Shown here piece by piece: positions 18,370-25,975 of a stretch of DNA of 64,000 nt (position 1 is its first letter; every line of letters starts with the position of its first letter). The position numbers and the translations under genes were made by a program. Source of the DNA: G963677185 sp963677185 (lineage in GTDB: Bacteria; Bacillota; Syntrophomonadia; Syntrophomonadales; Syntrophomonadaceae); assembly GCA_963677185.1 (NCBI GenBank), contig OY781889.1, positions 1,674,001 to 1,738,000 on the forward strand, read 5' to 3'. The notes beneath the pieces were generated by a model, which made no database searches, was not told the DNA's origin, and saw only the letters and a list, made by a program, of their open reading frames with translations.

Positions 18370-18888
18370 CTATGACACTGATTCTTGCCTCTTCCATTTA
18401 TGTGCAGGTCTGTCGACCGGGATTGCCTGTTCCGCACCGGTGGTGTATAGCAGTGCGCGATCCAGGAGGGTGGCCAGCTCCAAAAAGCTTCGAAAAGCCA
18501 TGGAGCGCTTCTGGTTCATCCAGAGGAGCCTTCCTTGCCAGTCGCCGTTCTGGCGGAACTGGATACTGAGCACGAACGCGGCCAGGGGTTTCAAGCCGCC
18601 TTCTGGAACAAAATCAGTTGGACTTTCTTCTGAATTGGAAGCGTTGTTTTTCAGTTTTGCAAGATCCCAGCCCCGCAGGGCCATCGCCAATTGTGGAGCG
18701 TTATTATCACCGAGCCTTTTTTCGATGATGTCCATCAAGGCCATGAACTCGGTGAAATGTTTGCGGTCGCCACCGGTTTCTGATTCCACGGTCCCTTCCA
18801 TGATGCGCTGCCGGTAGGAAAAGACTCTAATTACTAAATCTGTAGACCTTCCTACCGTCATTCCGGCACGAGCTTTGCTTTTGTCAAT
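18370..18888 (-). CDS. 172-aa two-repeat protein, copy 2 (likely ATT start)
   Basis: Paralogue of 14260-14778 with the same 172-aa length if both start at ATT. The first in-frame ATG (18861) has no ribosome site, while GGGAGGTGAG sits seven bases before ATT 18888. An in-frame TAA lies just upstream at about 18917, so no longer ATG/GTG/TTG start is possible. The GEIID frame around the ATT is kept in both copies. The two-half architecture is the same, with FRQNGDWQGRLLWMNQKRSMAFRSFLEL in the C-terminal half. It precedes the LPXTG gene ending at 15061 and probably shares its promoter. Function unknown; no signal peptide. Confidence 0.8.
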   Translation of the reverse strand: MDKSKARAGMTVGRSTDLVIRVFSYRQRIMEGTVESETGGDRKHFTEFMALMDIIEKRLGDNNAPQLAMALRGWDLAKLKNNASNSEESPTDFVPEGGLKPLAAFVLSIQFRQNGDWQGRLLWMNQKRSMAFRSFLELATLLDRALLYTTGAEQAIPVDRPAHKWKRQESVS

Positions 18889-18920
18889 AATCTCACCTCC
18901 CAGTGAACATTGGAGCCATT

Positions 18921-18949
18921 ATTTTACTAGCATGGATATCATTCTACAA
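18921..18949 (-). promoter_or_regulatory. Promoter of the copy-2 adhesin module
   Basis: TTGTAG (18949-18944), 17 bp, TAAAAT (18926-18921) on the minus strand, same as the promoter of copy 1 including most of the spacer. Confidence 0.7.
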
Positions 18950-18956
18950 TGCGAGC

Positions 18957-18994
18957 GTCACCGTTTGGTCACATTTCGAGCACAACTCAGTCAC
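18957..18994 (-). promoter_or_regulatory. Four 11-bp-spaced GTCAC-type sites
   Basis: GTCAC 18957, GTCAC 18968, AGCAC 18979, GTCAC 18990 (plus-strand reading), matching the array at copy 1 in phase and in distance to the -35 box, while the spacers between units have partly drifted. Confidence 0.65.
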
Positions 18995-19483
18995 AAGAAG
19001 AAAAATTGATGGTTATTGGTACGTTAGAATTGTCAAAAGGCCGATCTGGAGGCGGATAAGGGGAAAAGAAAATTTTTAATTATAGTTAAAAATTTATTAT
19101 TTAGTACAATTGAATGGTGCAGTCCCAGGTGAATATTAAAGGTGGGAGTATGAAACGATAATCATGTTAAGCGTGGGGGAAAAAGGCTGTTGATTGGAAC
19201 GAACATTGCTTAGGGTTCTGGCAGATGTCCGCTATGACGATAAAGGAAAGCCGTCGGAGGCCAGGAAGGCCGAAGCGCGATTAGTTCCACGGATGGATGA
19301 TGAGCGCGGTGCGGCTGGACATCAAGACGGCGCGGACATCTGCAGAGGCTGGAGCATTGGTGAGTGACATCAATAGCCCTCTTCCACCAAAACGGTCGGG
19401 ATAACCGGAACGAATGGAATCAGTTTGACCTGGCATCACTCGAATCACGGTTTTCACACAACCTGCTGTTCTCCTGCTCTCTG
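18995..19483. other. Intergenic region, no gene recognised
   Basis: About 490 bp between the second adhesin module and adenine deaminase. It holds an AT-rich patch near 19070-19110 and several short open frames without ribosome sites. I see no supported gene or RNA. Confidence 0.5.
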
Positions 19484-21205
19484 TTACAGCCACGGCGGCA
19501 CCATATCAAATGCATTTACATCCACCAGTCCGCGGTCGGTCAGGCGCAGCTCGGGGATGACCGGCAGGGCCAGGAACGACAGGGTGATGAAGGGGGCCGG
19601 CAGGGCGCAGCCCAGGGAGTGCGCCGCGGCTTCCAGCTCTGCGCAGGCCGCGGCCACTTCCGCGGCGGGGCGGGGAGACATAAGGCCGCCCACCGGCAGA
19701 GCCAGGGAGGCCAGAACCTGGCCACCGGATACAGCGCACAGGCCTCCGCCCAGGCTGGCAAGGGTGCGGGCGGCCAGCTCCATGCTGGCCCCGTCGCAGC
19801 CGGCCACGATCAGATTGTGGCTGTCATGGGCCACCGTGGAAGCCAGGGCCCCTTTGCTCAGGCCCAGACCCTTGACGAATCCGGTCCCTATATTGCCGTT
19901 CTTGCCATGGCGCTCGATCACGGCAAGGTAGTTGACCCCGGCCGCTTCCAGTTCGCCGGGCGGTATGAGCAAGGCTCGGGTTAGAATCTGCTCCGGAGTC
20001 GCTTCGATTACCCGCACCTGTTTGACACCTTCCGGGATTTCCGCTATCAAGCGACCGGCTATATCCGGCAGGTGAACCGTGTCCGCCATGGCCGATTCGC
20101 TGACCGCTTGCGGCTCATTAACAGTAGACAAAGTTCGTCCGCTATTTGTTTCGCGCTGGTATGCGATCTGCCCGTTTTTAAACACCATGGCCACATTGAA
20201 GTCATGCAGATCGTCAACCACGGCCAGGTCGGCCCGATATCCGGGAGCGACGGCGCCCCGGTCCCGTAGCCCGTAGTGCCGGGCGGGGTTGATGGTAGCC
20301 AGCCGCACAGCCTGAACCGCAGGCATGCCCAGCGCGACCGCCTTTCTCAGTATAGAGTCGATTTCGCCATCATCCAGCAAATCTCCGGCATGGCGGTCGT
20401 CGCAGCAAAAACAGAAGGAGGACTCATTAGACGTGTTTACAAGCGGCAGCAGGGTTTCTAAAATGCGGGCGCCAGAGCCTTCGCGGATGAGTATTTGCAT
20501 GCCCAGCCGCATCTTTTCACGGGCTTCTTCCAGGATCGTGCATTCATGGTCGCTGCTTAGGCCCGCCCCGATATAGGCATTGAGGCTGTTCCCGCCCACC
20601 AGTGGAGCGTGGCCGTCCAGGCGCTTGCCGCGGTTGGTTGCTTCGCGTAGTATTTCCATTACCCGGGGATCTTTGAAAAGCACCCCGGGATAGTTCATCA
20701 TTTCGGCTAGAGCGGGCGAGCCGGGGAAAGTGTCAAATGCCGCTGCTATCTCGCCGGCACCCATGGATGCCCCGGATGTTTCCATGTGAGTGGCCGGGAC
20801 GCAGGAGGGGACTGTGTAGAGAATATCAACTGGCAGGCAGCGGGAAGCCTCGATCATGTAACGCCAGGCTTCCAGACCGCCGACATTAACGATTTCATGG
20901 GGGTCGGCGATGACCGCTGACGTGCCGTGTGCAATAGCGGCGGCAGCGAACGCGGCCGGGGTCAGCAGTGAGCTTTCTATATGTATGTGGGCATCGATGA
21001 AGCCGGGCAGCAGGAAGCGGCCTTCCAGGTCGATGATTTCGGCAGCGGAGCTGTATTCTCCCAGCCCCGCAATTCTGCTGCCGGCTATGGCCACGCTGAC
21101 GTTCTCAATTTCACCGCTGAAAACATTGACGACTCTGCCGTTAATCAGCAATAGATCAGCCGGGGCATTGCCCAGCGCCACATCTATGCGCTTCTCCAGA
21201 TCCAT
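19484..21205 (-). CDS. ade: Adenine deaminase
   Basis: A 573-aa amidohydrolase that converts adenine to hypoxanthine and ammonia (purine salvage, cytoplasm). Family marks: GRVVNVFSGEI near the N-terminus, FLLPGFIDAHIHIESS with the metal-binding HxH (residues ~70), ADPHEIVNVGG, a DGHAP segment, a CCDDRHA segment and the C-terminal domain with AHDSHNLIVAG, all typical of AdeC-type enzymes. Length is normal for the family. ATG start with GGAGAACGG close upstream. I saw no purine riboswitch in front. Neighbouring genes are unrelated, so it is probably a single-gene transcript. Confidence 0.95.
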   Translation of the reverse strand: MDLEKRIDVALGNAPADLLLINGRVVNVFSGEIENVSVAIAGSRIAGLGEYSSAAEIIDLEGRFLLPGFIDAHIHIESSLLTPAAFAAAAIAHGTSAVIADPHEIVNVGGLEAWRYMIEASRCLPVDILYTVPSCVPATHMETSGASMGAGEIAAAFDTFPGSPALAEMMNYPGVLFKDPRVMEILREATNRGKRLDGHAPLVGGNSLNAYIGAGLSSDHECTILEEAREKMRLGMQILIREGSGARILETLLPLVNTSNESSFCFCCDDRHAGDLLDDGEIDSILRKAVALGMPAVQAVRLATINPARHYGLRDRGAVAPGYRADLAVVDDLHDFNVAMVFKNGQIAYQRETNSGRTLSTVNEPQAVSESAMADTVHLPDIAGRLIAEIPEGVKQVRVIEATPEQILTRALLIPPGELEAAGVNYLAVIERHGKNGNIGTGFVKGLGLSKGALASTVAHDSHNLIVAGCDGASMELAARTLASLGGGLCAVSGGQVLASLALPVGGLMSPRPAAEVAAACAELEAAAHSLGCALPAPFITLSFLALPVIPELRLTDRGLVDVNAFDMVPPWL

Positions 21206-21648
21206 AATCCGTTCTCCTCTAACATCGTTATAATCAGGCTATACGTTAACAGGGCATCCTTTGTAATCTATGTAATTTATTCTACCTTATATTAGCAGAA
21301 TACTGCGACCGCCAAACGAAACCGCTTGCCTTTGTTTACTTGAAGGAAAATCTGGGTACGCAAATTTTGCAGGTGTTAATGAACGGGAACACTATTTTAT
21401 ATCCGATTTTAGATCGGCGTACCCTGTTTGCTGTCTTTGAATGACCAGCGCTTGCTTTTAATACATGGAAAGCCTGCCGGACCTTATCTGAACTGGTTTG
21501 AAGCACTTTAAAGACTGGAGAGGGAATAAATAATTATGAATATAATACGAAAAATAAAATAAAAAATATTATGCAAAATAAGAATAGATATTATATGTAT
21601 TGTTGCTGTATTTACCCATTCCAACAGCGTTCGCAATGAAAACTTTGC
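21206..21648. other. Intergenic region with an AT-rich patch
   Basis: About 440 bp without a supported gene. Around 21530-21605 the sequence is almost pure A/T, unlike the surroundings, and may be a curved or easily melted stretch or an old insertion scar. Confidence 0.4.
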
Positions 21649-21683
21649 AAAAGGCCAGCCTTCGCTCGAAAGACTGGCCTTTT
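21649..21683. terminator. Bidirectional terminator hairpin
   Basis: AAAAGGCCAG pairs with CTGGCCTTTT around an internal TTCG/CGAA helix, so A and T runs flank the stem on both sides. It lies downstream of mazF on the minus strand. A second small hairpin (AGCGGGA/TCCCGCT) follows at about 21689-21705. Confidence 0.7.
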
Positions 21684-21744
21684 AAGTCAGCGGGACTGTC
21701 CCGCTGATTTATTTAGCAGCAGCCGAACAGTTTGTTGATTAAAT

Positions 21745-21778
21745 CAGACCGATGAGATTTGCTTTTGTCATCGGTCTG
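21745..21778 (-). repeat. Palindrome at the mazF stop, related to the 27.7-kb element
   Basis: CAGACCGATGA (21745-21755) and TCATCGGTCTG (21768-21778) form a perfect 11-bp inverted repeat that contains the mazF stop codon. The loop GATTTGCTTTTG and the right arm recur almost unchanged at 27846-27870. Confidence 0.65.
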
Positions 21779-22121
21779 ACTCGGTTTCGATGAAGCCAGA
21801 AATTATGTCCAGGAGTTCGTCCAGTAGATCAGACGGAAGCCTCTCCAGATATATGGCGCTTCGCTTGCTAATATCCAGTGATTTAACCTGTTCGGCCATA
21901 ATGACCCCGCCGGTAGTGGTGCGCTCATCTAATCCGATATGCAAAGGCATATCACGGCGCGTATTGGTTATCGGGCAGACAATTGCCAGCCGGGTAAAGC
22001 GGTTGAAAGTGGAGTTGCTGACAACCACGCCGGGGCGGAGGCCCTTTTGTTCATGACCGGTTTGGGGACTGAAATCCATGGAAATAATATCGCCCGGCTC
22101 GGGCCAATAGGCGTTTACCAT
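21768..22121 (-). CDS. mazF: MazF/PemK-type toxin endoribonuclease
   Basis: A 117-aa MazF-family toxin: PEPGDIISMDFSPQTGHEQKGLRPGVVVSN, then VCPITN and a C-terminal VKSLDISKRS segment. These match the PemK/MazF fold, in which the Gly-Arg-Pro loop and a Thr/Ser contact the RNA. It cuts mRNA at short sequences when the antitoxin is degraded. The start ATG overlaps the last 7 bases of the mazE gene, the usual translationally coupled arrangement. A hairpin covers its stop codon. Confidence 0.92.
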   Translation of the reverse strand: MVNAYWPEPGDIISMDFSPQTGHEQKGLRPGVVVSNSTFNRFTRLAIVCPITNTRRDMPLHIGLDERTTTGGVIMAEQVKSLDISKRSAIYLERLPSDLLDELLDIISGFIETESDR

Positions 22122-22357
22122 GCTTCGTTGCCTTCAGGTCCGCCGGTATCCCACTCTGAACATTCATAATGACCGTGGTAATCGGCTAGACGTTCCTTAA
22201 GCGTACGGTGCCGGTTTGAAGCCGGGCGAATGATGATGCAATCATTTTCAACGGATAATTCGACCCTGTCGTTTTCACCCAGGCTAACTGCGTCGAGCAG
22301 GGGTTTGGGCAGGCGGACCGCCTGGCTGTTGCCCCATTTTTGAATGCTGGTCTGCAC
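22115..22357 (-). CDS. mazE: MazE-type antitoxin (AbrB fold)
   Basis: An 80-aa antitoxin. The N-terminal IQKWGNSQAVRLPKPLLDAVSLGENDRVEL is the SpoVT/AbrB swapped-hairpin DNA-binding domain of MazE. The acidic, aromatic C-terminal tail (YHGHYECSEWDTGG) should wrap around MazF. The open frame reaches a GTG at 22366, but that codon is inside the GAGGTGA ribosome site; GTG 22357, eight bases after it, is the better start. It probably represses its own promoter together with MazF. Confidence 0.9.
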   Translation of the reverse strand: MQTSIQKWGNSQAVRLPKPLLDAVSLGENDRVELSVENDCIIIRPASNRHRTLKERLADYHGHYECSEWDTGGPEGNEAW

Positions 22358-22375
22358 ATTAATCACCTCAATATA

Positions 22376-22404
22376 AGTATATACAATGGCTCTACACGCA
22401 GCAA
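22376..22404 (-). promoter_or_regulatory. Candidate mazEF promoter
   Basis: Minus strand TTGCTG (22404-22399), 17 bp, TATACT (22381-22376). The predicted transcript would begin only about a dozen bases before the GTG start, right at the ribosome site. Confidence 0.5.
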
Positions 22405-22460
22405 GCAGGAAGAAAAGGAATAGTTAAGGGGGCGAATCCAAGGTTCGCCCCCAAAATTAA

Positions 22461-22600
<140 letters not shown>

Positions 22601-22604
22601 AGTA

Positions 22605-23954
22605 TCAGTAACCGCTGGGCAGTTTGTTGATCATCGCGCTGATCTGTGAAGCCGTATAGGTCTTGGATAAAACGTCATTGTCATAAAACTCGATCTTGTC
22701 CATGATTCGGGTGTTGGTCAGGTACAAATTACCCACGATAGAGCCGCTGTGCATGGCTTCTTTGTCAGCACCCAGCACCGGATCCTCGTTAATGTCCAGT
22801 CCATGGCGGGTGGAAATAAGATAGCCGGTGCTGTTTTTAGCGATAATGTTGTAGGCAATCAATTCTTCGCCTGCGCTGGTTGTATAATCGCTCCGCGCTA
22901 TAGCCAGCAGTTTAACCGCAGGATCGGTTTCTGTGTCCGGCCTGATTACGACACTGCTAACACTGTGTTCATTGATAATGGAGGCCTGGTATTGTTCCTG
23001 GCCGGGTTCCAGCAAATAGCTCAAGCTGAATGTGCCATCAGAAACGATTCCACTGTCGCCATAACCATATTCGTTCCACAGCATAACCGAGCCGTGGCTG
23101 GGGATGCCGATTTTAAGCAGCAAGGCGTATTTTTCGGGGGCATTGGCGACCGTGCCTTTTACTACCAGCATTACGCCGCCGGCTTCAGGGGTGACAGAGC
23201 TGAGCTCCGTTATTGTCACTGTTGCCGGGCTAACAATATCGGAATCGCCGTTTTCGTTTTCATCATTTTGATGGCCGTTGTTATGATGTTCGTTGTTGTT
23301 ATAATGGTAGTTATAATTTTCATGATAGTTTTCGCCATTTTCATGGCTGTTGTAGTTGTAATGGAGGTTATAGTTTTCGTGGCTGTTATTGCCATTATCA
23401 TGCGAGTTGTAGTTTTCATGAGCATTATAGTTGTAATGGCTGTTGTCGCTGTCTTCGTCGTCAGTGCCATTTTCATCCTCGGCGGCGTCTTCTTCTTCGC
23501 TATCGGTGATGTCTACGGAGCCGCTCGCTTCATTCCATTGCACATCCATGCCTAGAACGGTGCTCAAGAATCCTACTGGAACCAGGACCCGGCCGTCCAC
23601 GATCATCAGGGGCACCTCCAGCGTGACTTCTTCACCGTTGACCATGGCAGTCATGCTGCCCAGAGTGAACTGAACCCTGGTGTCACCTTTGCGGCCTGTC
23701 GCCGACTGGTTAAGGTCGTTCCACTCAACGGTGGCTCCCAGTGCATCAAAAATGGCGCGCATGGGGACCAGGGTGTGTTCGTCAACGATCAGCGGAGGGA
23801 CGTCACTGGATAGCTGTGAACCGTTGATATTGACATTTACATTATGAGATTGGGCTTCTGCCGGGGCCGGTCCGATTATCATGCCAACTACAAAGGCTAC
23901 TATGGCCATAATAACCAGCATCCGGTTTCTTTCAATCATTATCATTATTTGCAC
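22605..23954 (-). CDS. Exported stalk-domain protein with His/Asn/Tyr-rich segment
   Basis: 449 aa with a signal peptide (~10-35) and a copper-amine-oxidase N-terminal ('stalk') domain at ~40-150: LIVDEHTLVPMRAIFDALGATVEWND and a second half MIVDGRVLVPVGFLSTVLGMDVQWNE. An acidic linker leads to ~70 residues composed almost only of Asn, His, Tyr, Glu, Asp, Ser and Gly (HYNYN/HENYN units), a possible metal-binding or surface-adhesive stretch. The last ~210 residues are a beta-rich domain with no family I can name. GTG start at 23954 behind AGGAAGG. Downstream of the sigma/anti-sigma pair on the same strand. Confidence 0.8.
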   Translation of the reverse strand: MQIMIMIERNRMLVIMAIVAFVVGMIIGPAPAEAQSHNVNVNINGSQLSSDVPPLIVDEHTLVPMRAIFDALGATVEWNDLNQSATGRKGDTRVQFTLGSMTAMVNGEEVTLEVPLMIVDGRVLVPVGFLSTVLGMDVQWNEASGSVDITDSEEEDAAEDENGTDDEDSDNSHYNYNAHENYNSHDNGNNSHENYNLHYNYNSHENGENYHENYNYHYNNNEHHNNGHQNDENENGDSDIVSPATVTITELSSVTPEAGGVMLVVKGTVANAPEKYALLLKIGIPSHGSVMLWNEYGYGDSGIVSDGTFSLSYLLEPGQEQYQASIINEHSVSSVVIRPDTETDPAVKLLAIARSDYTTSAGEELIAYNIIAKNSTGYLISTRHGLDINEDPVLGADKEAMHSGSIVGNLYLTNTRIMDKIEFYDNDVLSKTYTASQISAMINKLPSGY

Positions 23955-24013
23955 CAGTTTCCTTCCTGCCCGGCATTATTCATGCTTGTCTGCCGGACGC
24001 CATATACAATTAC

Positions 24014-24042
24014 ATTATAGTTAGATATTTGACAATGCTTAA
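24014..24042 (-). promoter_or_regulatory. Candidate promoter of the stalk-domain gene
   Basis: Minus strand TTAAGC (24042-24037), 17 bp, TATAAT (24019-24014), about 60 bp upstream of the start. The -10 box is perfect, the -35 poor. Confidence 0.45.
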
Positions 24043-24056
24043 TCGCGGCGGCTGTC

Positions 24057-25178
24057 TCAATGATGGCTGTTGCCGCTATTGCCGGGTGAGCCGTCATCAT
24101 TGTTTTGGTCAGAACCGCTGTTATCTTCAGGGCTGTTTCCGTTTTCATCGCCCTGGTTTTCATGACCGCTGTTGCCATGGTCTTCAGCATCACTTTCCGG
24201 ATGGTTGCTGCTATTGCCGTGAACGTCGAAGTTTTCGTTAGCCTGGCCATTGTTTTCGCCCGGCTCTGTTGGCCCGGGGCTGTCTTCATCGGAGCTGTTG
24301 TTTATGTCCTGGTCACTATTTCCCGTGCTATTGGGTTTGCTATGGCTGATGCTGTTGTCGTCACTGTCTGGATTATTTTCGCTGCCCTTTTTATCATCCC
24401 CGTCTTCGTGCTTTTCAATATCGTCTTCTTTATTGCTGCTGCCGTTTTGGTCTTTGCCCCGTGCGGCCTGGGTGTCGCGGATGATTTCCTTAACACTGGC
24501 ATCCTTGTACTGTTCCACCGTTGCTTCGGGATCGACTGCCTGCAGCTTATTGATCAGATTGAGCTTGCCGGCGGTGATGCCGATGGACTGGGCTTCATCA
24601 TGCATTGACAAAGGAACGTTTTCATTGACTAACCGTGCGCTGGCGCCGCTATATGTCAGGCCTTCACTGGCTCCGTTGTTAGCCAGCCGGTGCAGTTCAG
24701 ATGATAAGCGTTCTTCATCACTTTCCAGGGTGAAGGAAATAATGCTTGAGCCGTCGCTGGCTATATAGCCCTGATTGGCGGCAGCAGCAATAATGAGCTT
24801 GATCGCTTCCTCCACATTCAAGCCCTCAAGCTGCAGACCGGCCAATATCGCCTGGCCGTCGGCATTGTAGGCTTCAATACCGACAACTTTGTTGAAAGGA
24901 TTCAGTGCCAGCTCGACACTGGGATTGATATCCACGCTTAGATATGCAACCGGCGTTTGATAGTAGTTGTATGCACCGGCGCTGCCGGCGATAAGAAACA
25001 ATGCCATGCAAGCGACCGCTGCCAGGCCTCTTAACGAAGACCGGCTCAATATTGAATGAGCGGCGGACGGCTTGCGGCCGGCCGGGGATAGAGCTTTATG
25101 CAGATAAGCCTCGGTTCTGTCCAGCAGGGCTTGCTCAGCGTCCACCCTGTCTAATCCGGACTTAAAGCGAGTAATCAT
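24057..25178 (-). CDS. RsgI-like transmembrane anti-sigma factor
   Basis: 373 aa. A cytoplasmic N-terminus (~1-50), one membrane helix (~50-72, GLAAVACMALFLIAGSAGAYNYY) and then the domain typical of RsgI-type proteins: YLSVDINPSVELALNPFNKVVGIEAYNADGQ, with EEAIKLIIAAAANQGYI further on. The last ~150 residues are low-complexity and rich in Asp, Asn, Ser, Gly and Glu, probably an extracellular tail. It overlaps the sigma gene by 17 bp, the standard sigma/anti-sigma coupling. It should hold the sigma factor at the membrane until an outside signal arrives; the signal is unknown. Confidence 0.85.
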   Translation of the reverse strand: MITRFKSGLDRVDAEQALLDRTEAYLHKALSPAGRKPSAAHSILSRSSLRGLAAVACMALFLIAGSAGAYNYYQTPVAYLSVDINPSVELALNPFNKVVGIEAYNADGQAILAGLQLEGLNVEEAIKLIIAAAANQGYIASDGSSIISFTLESDEERLSSELHRLANNGASEGLTYSGASARLVNENVPLSMHDEAQSIGITAGKLNLINKLQAVDPEATVEQYKDASVKEIIRDTQAARGKDQNGSSNKEDDIEKHEDGDDKKGSENNPDSDDNSISHSKPNSTGNSDQDINNSSDEDSPGPTEPGENNGQANENFDVHGNSSNHPESDAEDHGNSGHENQGDENGNSPEDNSGSDQNNDDGSPGNSGNSHH

Positions 25179-25662
25179 GTTCGTTTCCCCCCAGCATTTT
25201 TCTCATGATTTCCCTGGCACGGTGTAAATGCGAATATATCGTATTTTCATTGCGTTCCAGAATTTGAGCCATTTCCGGCACCGAGTAGCCTTCATAATAA
25301 TGAAGGTAAACAACGTCTTTGTATTTCTGGGGCAGCGATAGCACCACCTGAAGTATTTCCTTTTCCTCCGGGTCTTCCCAGCGCACTTCCATTTCGTCGG
25401 TCAGGTCCACCTTGCTGCGCCAGAAGCTCTTTATGGTGTCCTTGCAGCGATTGCTTGCCACCCGGATTAGCCAGGCTTTTTCGTGTTCATCGCTTTCAAA
25501 GGGGGTGTCTCTTTGCAATAGCTTCAAAAACACCTCCTGAAATATATCATCTACGTCAGTCCCGCTGCGGAGATACACGAAACAGAGCCGGCGGACCATA
25601 TCGGCGTGTTTCCGCAGTGCCTCGGATATATCATGGCTGACATCCGGCCGTGATGTGTCCAT
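25162..25662 (-). CDS. ECF-type RNA polymerase sigma factor
   Basis: About 166 aa. Region 2 is visible as RLCFVYLRSGTDVDDIFQEVFLKLLQ, region 4 as LPQKYKDVVYLHYYEGYSVPEMAQILERNENTIYSHLHRARE. The preferred start ATG 25662 has AGGGGGT six bases upstream; the frame is open to 25713 without a ribosome site. Its target promoters are not known. The gene order (sigma, RsgI-like anti-sigma, stalk-domain surface protein) suggests the regulon includes surface proteins. ECF genes often control themselves; I could not identify that promoter. Confidence 0.93.
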   Translation of the reverse strand: MDTSRPDVSHDISEALRKHADMVRRLCFVYLRSGTDVDDIFQEVFLKLLQRDTPFESDEHEKAWLIRVASNRCKDTIKSFWRSKVDLTDEMEVRWEDPEEKEILQVVLSLPQKYKDVVYLHYYEGYSVPEMAQILERNENTIYSHLHRAREIMRKMLGGNEHDYSL

Positions 25663-25975
25663 TTTTATACCCCCTGTAATAATCAAACGATTGAGCGGCT
25701 CAAATCCTTGCATGCATATTCAAAAATATTCTGCACCGCTATATCTGAATTATCGCAGATAAATCCCCAGATCACCTGCCTTCTTCAGAACTTCCATCAA
25801 GTTCTCGATATATTTAAGACAGGCTTAATGATCGGGAACGATGACATTAGGTGACAAGCAGAGCCATTCGTTATGCATGCGTGCAAGGAAGCTGCGGCTT
25901 ACGATGCCTGCCCGAGCATGCCAGACGTGCAGACAGTCAACGATGTCTGCGCTTATTTGCAGGAGGGATGGTTTT
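25663..25975. other. Divergent intergenic region
   Basis: 313 bp between the sigma gene (minus) and the pseudokinase-MORN gene (plus). An open frame extends the MORN gene upstream to 25841 but without a ribosome site. No clear promoter pair recognised. Confidence 0.4.

Noticed and set aside
19281..19493. 70-codon minus-strand frame after adenine deaminase
   Set aside because: No ribosome site and no recognisable product.
22749..23555. 268-codon plus-strand frame opposite the stalk-domain gene
   Set aside because: Its hydrophobic repeats (VVVVM/IIVVIM) are the antisense reading of the His/Asn/Tyr-rich repeats.
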